Of a DNA stretch of 64,000 nucleotides, positions 8,907-16,900 are shown piece after piece. The first letter of the stretch is position 1; each line of letters begins with the position of its first letter. Source of the stretch: GCA-2693325 sp964011675 (lineage in GTDB: Bacteria > Latescibacterota > UBA2968 > UBA8231); NCBI GenBank assembly GCA_964011675.1, contig CAXGPR010000001.1, positions 62,001 to 126,000 of the forward strand. The letters run 5' to 3'. The position numbers and the translations under genes are program-made. The notes beneath the pieces are model-generated. The model had not been told where the DNA came from, did no database searches, and was given only the letters and a program-made list of their open reading frames with translations.

Positions 8907-10067
8907 ATGCCATTACGCGTCAATAATAATATTGCGGCTATCAACTCGCGCCGGCAATTGAATACCAATAACCGAGACCTAAGCACTCGCTTAGAGCGCT
9001 TGTCATCGGGTTTGCGTATCAATCGAGCAGCCGATGATGCCGCGGGACTTTCGGTTCGCGAAGGTATGCGAGCTGAAATTTCCGGTTTGAAGATGAACGT
9101 GCTCAATGCAGAGCAGGGCTCAAATCTTCTACAGGTCGCTGAGGGTTCGCTCAACGAAATTAATGCTATGCTTATTCGCATGCGCGAACTTGCCGTGCAG
9201 TCGGCCTCTAGCACAGTCAACGATTCGAACCGCGAATCGATTCAGGCTGAGTACACGCAGTTAATTCAGGAAATAGACCGCATTGCGCATTCTACAACTT
9301 ATAACGATCAGGTGCTTTTAACTGGTTTTGGTAACACCGTCGATGCAAATTCAACGGCGTTAACTACTAGCAACGCTACCGGCGTTAGCTCAATTAAGAT
9401 ATCTGGAGCCTCTACGGGCACTTATACCTTTGACGACACTGCCGGCGACAGCGAGATCACGCTCGGCAATGGAACCGTCACACAGACTATTCGCATCGCG
9501 ACGATGTTAGACGGTGCTGACGTAGCAACTGGAACAACCACCGTCGCGAACTTTGACCGTCTCGGTGTGCAAGTAACGCTAGCCGGAGCGAGCGTGAGCA
9601 ACGCAACAGGTAATTACAGCGATGGCGACTTAGACGGTACGACGATTGTCGTCGATTCAAGTACGGGCGGCTCGTTTCAGGTCGGACCGGACGATGGTGT
9701 CAATAATCGCATAGAAGTCGGTATCCAAGATATGCGCGCTTCTGGTACGATCCTAAACCTTAATACAACAGCTGTGGGCACGCTCGACTCGTCACGCTCT
9801 GCTATCACAGATATCGATCAGGCGATATTTAAAGTTTCGAACCAGCGCGGTGATCTCGGTGCCTATATGAATCGATTGGCGTTCACGATTTCATTCACCG
9901 AAAACGAGATTGAGAACATCCAAAACTCAGAGGCGTCTATCAGCGACGCCGACGTGGCGGCGGAAGTCACGGCATTTACCCGAGCACAGATTCTCAGCCA
10001 AGCGGCGACCTCCATGTTGGCCCAAGCCAACGCGGCACCGCAATCGGCACTTTCTCTGCTACAGTAA
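8907..10067 (+). CDS. fliC: Flagellin
   Basis: A 386-residue filament subunit exported by the flagellar type III apparatus. The N-terminal D0/D1 region is canonical (LRVNNNIAAINSRRQLN, RLSSGLRINRAADDAAGLSV, MRELAVQSA) and so is the C-terminal D1/D0 region (SNQRGDLGAYMNRL, SEASISDADVAAEV, ILSQAATSMLAQAN, ending SLLQ). The central about 150 residues are a Thr/Ser/Gly/Asp-rich variable domain. An excellent Shine-Dalgarno sequence (AAGGAGG) precedes the ATG, fitting very high expression. It is monocistronic: a strong terminator follows 15 bp after the stop. It lies about 14 kb from the main flagellar cluster and has no fliD, flaG, fliS, csrA or fliW beside it. Confidence 0.97.
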   Translation: MPLRVNNNIAAINSRRQLNTNNRDLSTRLERLSSGLRINRAADDAAGLSVREGMRAEISGLKMNVLNAEQGSNLLQVAEGSLNEINAMLIRMRELAVQSASSTVNDSNRESIQAEYTQLIQEIDRIAHSTTYNDQVLLTGFGNTVDANSTALTTSNATGVSSIKISGASTGTYTFDDTAGDSEITLGNGTVTQTIRIATMLDGADVATGTTTVANFDRLGVQVTLAGASVSNATGNYSDGDLDGTTIVVDSSTGGSFQVGPDDGVNNRIEVGIQDMRASGTILNLNTTAVGTLDSSRSAITDIDQAIFKVSNQRGDLGAYMNRLAFTISFTENEIENIQNSEASISDADVAAEVTAFTRAQILSQAATSMLAQANAAPQSALSLLQ

Positions 10068-10081
10068 AAGCATTTCTACCA

Positions 10082-10120
10082 AAAAGAGGGGCGGGAAGTA
10101 TCCGCCCCTCTTTTATTTTT
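10082..10120. terminator. Bidirectional rho-independent terminator (flagellin / PqqD-like operon)
   Basis: A GC-rich 13-bp stem (left arm AAAAGAGGGGCGG at 10082-10094, right arm 10102-10114) with a 7-base loop, followed by TTTTATTTTTT on the plus strand and flanked by AAAAA on the left, which gives a T-run on the minus strand. It serves the flagellin transcript and the convergent operon, whose last stop codon (10113-10115) sits inside the structure. Confidence 0.95.
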
Positions 10121-10496
10121 TAATCCATTTCTTACCGCTAGCTCCTCCGGGGTCAGGCGGCCCCTTTTCTCCTTCCAAGACAAAACCGATAAATCGCTTT
10201 TCGCCAAGCGTTTTTAAATATTGCAAGAGAGAAACTTCAGCCTCTTTGCGGTTAAGTTGATACGTCTCACTCAGCTGCCCAATCATGTCGCCAACCGTAT
10301 TGCGGCCATTGCACATCTGCCAAACCTCAGTTCCAACTTCGTCGAGCGTAATTTTCCTCTTTTTAGGAATATAAAACAGTTTTGAGAGCAGACGGACCTT
10401 CCACGTATCCTGACGAACGACGCTTATTTGTACTTCGCCTTCATCGGTTGTCTCCCAATCAAGCGAGTCATTTCTCGTTGGTCGGGACGACATCAT
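10113..10496 (-). CDS. PqqD-family (RRE-fold) protein
   Basis: About 127 residues from the ATG at 10496 (MMSSRPTR). The reading frame continues open upstream to an ATG at 10538 inside the preceding gene, but GGGGTG before 10496 makes the shorter form more likely. Residues from about 50 on match the PqqD-like winged-helix fold: KITLDEVGTEVWQMCNGRNT, then VGDMIGQLSETYQLNR, then YLKTLGEKRFIGFV. Family members bind peptide leaders (RiPP recognition elements) or act as small adaptors. No PqqA/C/E, radical SAM or precursor peptide gene is seen nearby, so a PQQ role is not supported. The start overlaps the stop of the upstream gene. It is the last gene of a four-gene operon. Confidence 0.75.
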   Translation of the reverse strand: MMSSRPTRNDSLDWETTDEGEVQISVVRQDTWKVRLLSKLFYIPKKRKITLDEVGTEVWQMCNGRNTVGDMIGQLSETYQLNRKEAEVSLLQYLKTLGEKRFIGFVLEGEKGPPDPGGASGKKWIKK

Positions 10497-11463
10497 CGCA
10501 CCCCGATTTAACTTCGGCTTCTTCGATAAAATGGCCATGAACGACCGTTTCCGCTATGTTTGAAGCATCGTCTTTTTTTCGATACAGATATTCGACGACG
10601 CTGATTTTATCTTGGTCCTGACGATGCCATATCCTAGCATCCATAAACAGGCGCGGACGCGGATTTACAAAAGGCAGCGGGCGGAGCAGTTGACGCCAGC
10701 GGCTACGCGGGCGCCCCACCAGACGCAAACCCACGTGTCCCTCTACTTCTTCTTGCGTTATATCGATAACAAAATCGCGTAGCTGTTTTTTGAAGAAGGC
10801 CGGATACCACTGCTCTACGTCACTCCCCTTGAGCAACAGCCGAGCCATGCTGAGTCGATGCACCCGACATTCTCTGCGTCCCTGCTCAAAGCGCAGTTGG
10901 ATATGACCAGATTTCAACTCATGACCAGCCAGAGCAAACTCGGCCGGCATAAAGAAGCGTAGACCGTACACGCACCATAGGTAATGATCACGATCTGCCT
11001 CATCGCGCAGCGAACGAAAAACGCGGTCAACGACGTCAGCCAGATTTTCGTTGCTCTGCGCCAATATCCGCAGCAAAATGACACGCTGAGTAGAGACAAA
11101 GCGAAGCGCCAAATTGAATGCGCGAAAGTCTGCATCCCACGTAAACAGCTCGTAGTCATATCCCTCTAACCACTGTTTCTCTCGTAAGAAACGCGCCCGC
11201 CGCTGCACCTCAAATCCCGCTCCAGCTTTGTCGGCTTTTTTTTTCAACCCCTCGAGATAGCGATCAACTAAGTCGGTCAGCGGAACACCTACCTCGCGCC
11301 CTTTCAGCTTGCGCCACTCGATTTCAGCTCGCACGATTTCCGCGTCATCTAGGCGTGCATACCCTTTTTCCGCATCGCCGTCGACGCGCCCTAGATTCCA
11401 GTCGGTTGGCACGTTCAAACGCAGTCCCTGCCAACCGAAGTCTTCCCAGTCGTTTTTCGCCAT
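10468..11463 (-). CDS. Hypothetical cytosolic protein, possibly two PsbP/DcrB-like domains
   Basis: A 331-residue protein without signal peptide or membrane segments. I do not recognise a named family. Two segments look like diverged copies of a beta-rich fold that begins with a polypeptide resembling PsbP/DcrB domains: GWQGLRLNVPTDWNLG near residue 9 and YGLRFFMPAEFALAGHELKS near 167, each followed by alternating strands (AEIVRAEIEWRKLKG; GHIQLRFEQGR). This reading is by eye and tentative. The ATG directly abuts the stop of the transporter gene (TAGATG), and its 3' end overlaps the PqqD-like gene, so it is co-translated with both. It may be a cytosolic partner of the transporter. Confidence 0.7.
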   Translation of the reverse strand: MAKNDWEDFGWQGLRLNVPTDWNLGRVDGDAEKGYARLDDAEIVRAEIEWRKLKGREVGVPLTDLVDRYLEGLKKKADKAGAGFEVQRRARFLREKQWLEGYDYELFTWDADFRAFNLALRFVSTQRVILLRILAQSNENLADVVDRVFRSLRDEADRDHYLWCVYGLRFFMPAEFALAGHELKSGHIQLRFEQGRRECRVHRLSMARLLLKGSDVEQWYPAFFKKQLRDFVIDITQEEVEGHVGLRLVGRPRSRWRQLLRPLPFVNPRPRLFMDARIWHRQDQDKISVVEYLYRKKDDASNIAETVVHGHFIEEAEVKSGCDDVVPTNEK

Positions 11464-13881
11464 CTAGAAGATTAAGACATCGACTGACTTCTGAATCAGC
11501 GCAATACCTACCGATGCCATTCCCATCAACGCCATACCGCAAGAGAAACCCACGGCGAGAATTGGCGCATACTGAAGCCACTCTTTTCGGCCGTATTTGT
11601 TCCAGAAATAGTAGCGAGCCAGAAGCGCGCCTATTACTTCTGTGACGACAAAGTGCGGCAGCACCGTCAGTGATCGAACGAAACCAAAGATTAGCAAGAT
11701 CGGAAGCCCAAGAACAGACAGCAGAGCAAAGCTAACGATACCAAAACCCGTTCCAATCGCGATTACTTCAGGCTTGAGCGCGCGGAAAAGGTACGGCACA
11801 TCCGTCGAACGCTGAATCCAAGAAGACGTAAAGAGAGGATCTGTATCCACCTCAAAATAGTAGTTCCATCCAGCTGGAACCGCTTTCTCAGATCGGACAA
11901 AGAGCGTAGGCCGCGGGTCGCTTACAAAGGAGTCCATTTCTGGTCCAACCGAGATGATGGCGGGCAGCCCTTTTGAAATTTCTTCGCTCGGATCGCTAGC
12001 ATCACGCAGAAAGCGGTCTGCGGCAATATCCGGCTCGCCCTCAGTAAAGTGAGTATAGAAAACCTGCGTTTCCGACCAGGGTCCCACCCGACCAAATTTC
12101 CCTTCTGAATCTAGCCATTCATCGTCAACTAAACGCGCACGCCAATACCACCATTCGTCCTCAATAAGGTTTGCCGGCGTCCAGTCTGCCCGCAAAGCAT
12201 CCGTATTGAGTTCCTGACGCATCGTTCCTGTCATAAATAGACACTGCTGATAGGCTCGTAGGCGCCAGATCAACTGCGCATAAGGGTAGGAAGCGGACGG
12301 TATCGGGGCGAGTTTCCAGATATAGGAACCGTAGAGGAAACTAGTAAACAGAATAATGGGCACCATGAATATTTCTGCCCGCATGATACTTGTAAACTGA
12401 GTTCCCGTAAGCTCAATTTCGCGAAACTTCTGCGTCTGAGCACCGTAGTTCCCAATGGGGAACGGAATAAACCAGATGTCTACACCGCGGTATCCAGACA
12501 GGATAATCGTCGCCTCACGCACAAAGGGTATTTCCACCGTCTGTCCCACCAACCCAACCAAGCGCGCATTCACAAATGACTGGAACGGGGTAAAGACAAA
12601 ACCAAAAAAAAGGAAAAACCAGATAAATTGGCTGAATCCGGGCAACAGCCAGGCTGCGATGCCGATCAGGGCCGTAGTTGCCACCGCATAAAGCGCGAGC
12701 GCAATCCATATGGGGAAATCGCCTCGGCCCTGCGGGACGACAAAACTACGCCGATCTCCACTAGCCTCGCTGGCTGCACGTGAAGCGCGGACCCCCTGCA
12801 CCACCTGATAGATACCGATTAGCGCGATGGCAATTGTCGTCCCAATACCAAAGCTCATCCAAAAATCGACGTTGTTAACAAAAAATGTGTCAATCGTTCC
12901 CATACCTTGCCGCCAAAGTGTAAGATAGGGCTCATCACGCCATGGTGGTGAATAACTATAGAGAATTGGGTTGGCAATAGCTGCTACAAGGACTCCTATA
13001 AAGGTCCCGATAACGCCCCAATACGGAACGACTAGGCCCGTAAAGATCGGCCCCAAGTGCGCAGTGAACCCCAGCGGCGTGGCGGGTATAAAGTTGCCTG
13101 TCACCTGCGTGAAATCGACAAATGGAATGGGAATAAGCTGAATGGGTTCGGTCAGGAGTGCCCCAGTAATAGCTGGCAGAGCAACGTAAATTGTGCCAAA
13201 AACAAGGCCAATCATGGCTCCAGCAGAAAAAACGCGCCAGCGCCACGTCTCTGCCCCCTGCGTAGTCTCGGCCAAAGCGGTAGCCCCTTGGGCATTGACC
13301 GGAGCAAAAGGAAAGGGCAAGCGTTCGTAGTCAGAGTTGAGACGGAAGAGCGCATAGGACATGGTAAACCAAGAGACACGTGATATAATCATACCCGCGA
13401 TGAGTAGCACAATAGGCATCAGCCAATCACGATGCAAAAAAGTGCGTTCTAAGATGGCCTCAGACTCTGGCTGCGGTGCAACCCACGTGGGTATCAGCTT
13501 AGTGAGACCAAACTGTTTAGCAGCCGGCGACTGTACCAGATATTGATTGTAAAGCAGACCTTCAAACGCGCCCGTCTCCGCCGAGATAAGCGAACCTGCC
13601 ACGTAAAATAGCAGATAAACTTCTTGTCGCTTAAGCGAAGAGTGAGAGCGCTTGGTAATCTCGGCAAAGAGAATGATCGTCACCCACTCTGCCGCAGCTC
13701 CGAGCGATCCGCCAATCATCAGGCTCAGATACATATTGCCGGGAACCATGATGAACGCCACAAAGAATACCCCGAGAATGGCTTTTGTCGTAAAACCATC
13801 CTCGAATTGGTCGGGAACCTCCATCAGATCCCTGTACTCTTCGATCTCCTGGTTCGGGTTTCTTTTTTTGCTTTCGTCCAC
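11464..13881 (-). CDS. OPT-like (oligopeptide transporter superfamily) membrane transporter with a soluble insertion
   Basis: An 805-residue polytopic membrane protein resembling the bacterial oligopeptide-transporter branch, as annotated in PVC and related phyla. The N-terminal FTTKAILGVFFVAFIMVPGN and the following hydrophobic repeats fit this family, as does LPFPFAPVNAQGATALAE. About 13 or more hydrophobic segments are visible. Between about residues 550 and 702 there is a soluble insertion with fibronectin-III-like phrases (YWRARLVDDEW, GPWSETQVFY, YYFEVDTDPLF), then four more hydrophobic segments close the protein. The start is GTG with AAGGGA upstream, 33 bp after the M28/FtsX gene. Substrate unknown: OPT proteins move peptides, or metal chelates in the YSL branch. 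Confidence 0.8.
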   Translation of the reverse strand: MDESKKRNPNQEIEEYRDLMEVPDQFEDGFTTKAILGVFFVAFIMVPGNMYLSLMIGGSLGAAAEWVTIILFAEITKRSHSSLKRQEVYLLFYVAGSLISAETGAFEGLLYNQYLVQSPAAKQFGLTKLIPTWVAPQPESEAILERTFLHRDWLMPIVLLIAGMIISRVSWFTMSYALFRLNSDYERLPFPFAPVNAQGATALAETTQGAETWRWRVFSAGAMIGLVFGTIYVALPAITGALLTEPIQLIPIPFVDFTQVTGNFIPATPLGFTAHLGPIFTGLVVPYWGVIGTFIGVLVAAIANPILYSYSPPWRDEPYLTLWRQGMGTIDTFFVNNVDFWMSFGIGTTIAIALIGIYQVVQGVRASRAASEASGDRRSFVVPQGRGDFPIWIALALYAVATTALIGIAAWLLPGFSQFIWFFLFFGFVFTPFQSFVNARLVGLVGQTVEIPFVREATIILSGYRGVDIWFIPFPIGNYGAQTQKFREIELTGTQFTSIMRAEIFMVPIILFTSFLYGSYIWKLAPIPSASYPYAQLIWRLRAYQQCLFMTGTMRQELNTDALRADWTPANLIEDEWWYWRARLVDDEWLDSEGKFGRVGPWSETQVFYTHFTEGEPDIAADRFLRDASDPSEEISKGLPAIISVGPEMDSFVSDPRPTLFVRSEKAVPAGWNYYFEVDTDPLFTSSWIQRSTDVPYLFRALKPEVIAIGTGFGIVSFALLSVLGLPILLIFGFVRSLTVLPHFVVTEVIGALLARYYFWNKYGRKEWLQYAPILAVGFSCGMALMGMASVGIALIQKSVDVLIF

Positions 13882-13914
13882 GCGTTATTCCCTTATTCCC
13901 ATATGGAGTAACCC

Positions 13915-16900
13915 CTAAGCAGTCGTTTCTCGACGCATTTCTTCAAGCAGGCTACTGCCTTGACGTCGGTACTCTTCTTTGGCGTCTCCATCGACAGTGC
14001 GCCAAATGAGGAACTGCTTTCGAATAACATTCATAAAACGTTGATTGACGCGGCGCCAAGATGCTTCTTCTCCGCTAAGTCGCTGCAGATTTAGCCCAAC
14101 AGTATAGATATTGTGTTCGGCATCTGGAATTGCCTGCAGCGTAACGTGCTGACTCACGCCCAAGTCAAAGGGGGCCAACCAGATGTTCATATCGATTGCA
14201 TACAATTCACCTGCAGGAGTCGTATCACAGGACAGGTTGGCCCCATCCGTATAAAAAGTTCCAATAGACTCTTCGCTATAAGAATCGAAATAACCCATCA
14301 AAAACACGTTGAGTCCTAATACCTCGTGCCCACTAACCGTAAAGGGAAACTCAAATTTCCACTCATCTCCATCGGGCGGCGGCAGCTTCCACTTACGTGT
14401 CACATCGGGCACAGCCATTTGCGATGCCTTGCGTGCGGGATAGATAGTCGACAGCATCACCACAGCCATTACAAGCATACAGGACAGCACGGCAGATAAC
14501 GACGAGTAATTAAGCGTAAAACCCGCTAAGAGATTTAACTCTATAAGCACTTTGGCAATAATCTGACCGCTCAAGTACCCCGCGACGACACCCAGTACAG
14601 AATACACGCAGGACTCGGCAATGAAGAGCCAAGCAATATGCCCCGGCGCCAACCCCACAGAAGAGTAAATACCAATTTCGCGAAAGCGCTCATACACGCT
14701 CCCCATCATTGTGTTGAGCACGATTAGCGAGGCAATAAGGATCGGAATAAAGAGATTACTCATACCGGAAAAAGTGGTCATTCCCAAGGATGAGTAAATC
14801 GACACCTTCACATATTCATCGCCGGTCTCTTTAATGCCAGCAAAGAGCGTCACCGCCAGACGAGAGAGAAAATCTTCTACCTGCGCACGTTCATCTACGC
14901 CTTCATTAAAACGCACAGCAACTGACTGCAGCGGATTGCCGCTTCCTACCCTACGGAGCGTTTCGTAGGGCATTATGAGCGTATTGGCCGGCTCGAGATG
15001 AACAAAAGGTTTAATAACGACTTTCGTATCTTCAAGACCCTGCTTCTCGCGCTGCTCTTCTTCTGCCATCTCCTGCACGGCCTGTCCACCAGTAACGGCA
15101 AAGTCCGCTGGCGTTAGAATCTCATCGTCAAGATCTTTAAGGTCCTTCATACGCCGCGAGTCGATTACGCCGATCACCGTGAAATAATCGCCAAACACGC
15201 GTATTTGAGCCGTGCCGACTTCTTCTAACGGGATGTCCAAATTGCCACTAGAAATCATGTCACTAGGCAGAATACAAACCTTCTCTTCGCCCGGCTCAAA
15301 CCAGCGCCCCGCAATGAGGGCTCGATCCAAGGCCGTAACTTCGCGTTCCTGTGGCGTTAGTCCGAGTACTCCCAGTGCATTATGCGCTCGTTCCCCGCTT
15401 TTCATCTTGATATGTGCTTTAGACTTATTGCTGTACCAGCTACGCGGAGCAACAACACCAACCTGTCCGAAGTTGCTAAGCGCATATTCAAGGACTGAGT
15501 CCTCCATGGGATTCCATGCCTTACTGCGAATTAATATCCCCTCGTAAAGACCCTCGTTATCACGTTGGATCTGATTAAACCGCATACCCGTACTGATAGA
15601 AGTAAATGAAAGCACAGTAAAGGTGAGCAAGAGCAGCGTGAGGAACGTCAAAATAGTACGCGTCTTACGGCGTTTCATATTAGATATACCTAACTGAAAG
15701 GCCGTAACCGAAGCGCTTGAACGACTCACATCCGTGTCGTGTATAACGGCCACTTCAGTACGTAGCTTTTTCATTTGTTCATTAAAACGACCTGATATGA
15801 TCGACATGACCAAAACAGCAAGAGCAATAATCACAAAGGCAAGCAGTATCACAAACGGGTTAGAGAGCTGAAATGCGGGATGGACCAACCACAGGATAGT
15901 CCAGATGACCATAAATACGCCGACAAAGCCGAGTATCTGGTTTTTTATAGTCCCCGCCGTGACAATCAGGCGTTCCGTAAAGAATGCGCAGGGAATCACC
16001 AGAGCCATAAAGAATATGATGCCCTGCACAACGTCGTTTTGAGTCGACTTCACGTCGGGATACGCACGAGACTCTAAACCAAATGCAGCACGCGTATGGC
16101 GCACAAAGTCGCCCCAGCGTTTCTCTGACTGAGCCAACTCGGCTGCGTCTAGTTCGGTGCGCGCCCTTTCGTGCAAACTGTTAAGCCGCTGGTTTTCTAT
16201 GGCAAAACTTTTTAATTCGCGCATACGCGATTCGTCGAGCGTCCACATATCTTTAGCAGCCTGATAGGTCGTGCGAGCAAACGAAACACCCGAGCGAATC
16301 TCAAACCCTTCCCCTTCGGCCTTGTCCCTGTCCGTTATGCTCGTTGCATTGAGCAGCAGAGAACGAAAGCCCATGAGCCCCGCACCAAAACCCATTTTAA
16401 TACTCGAGCCGGGACGGGCAAAAAGCACACCAACTGGTTCGTTTAATGCAGAGGGTCCCTCTCCCGTTGTAAAACCATACTCAACCGGTGCGCTATTACT
16501 CTCATCAAAGACCGTTACTCCCCCTAACTTGGTCAGGTAGAGCGGATCGACAATATCGAAAAAGTTGTAGGCTATACACGGAAATAAAATGACCATCCAC
16601 TCTTTATCTCGCCAATCCATGGTTACAAGCATCGGATAGGCTTCGTCTCCCTGCACACCTTTGTCCGGCGCGTAGACGATCTGGCCAGTGATCGGGTCCA
16701 TATAGTAACCTTCAATCTGAACCCGATTTACACGTATTCTGTTTACGTAAAACGCTCCGGTCTCATCGACGATCTCATAGTACTCGCCTCGCACACCCTT
16801 GTAAGATTTCATCTTGCCGTTACGCACCACAGCAACTGCTCCAGTGCGCGGTAGATCGGGGACTATGCTTCGGCGTGGGAAGACCATAGTGCGCCCGGTC

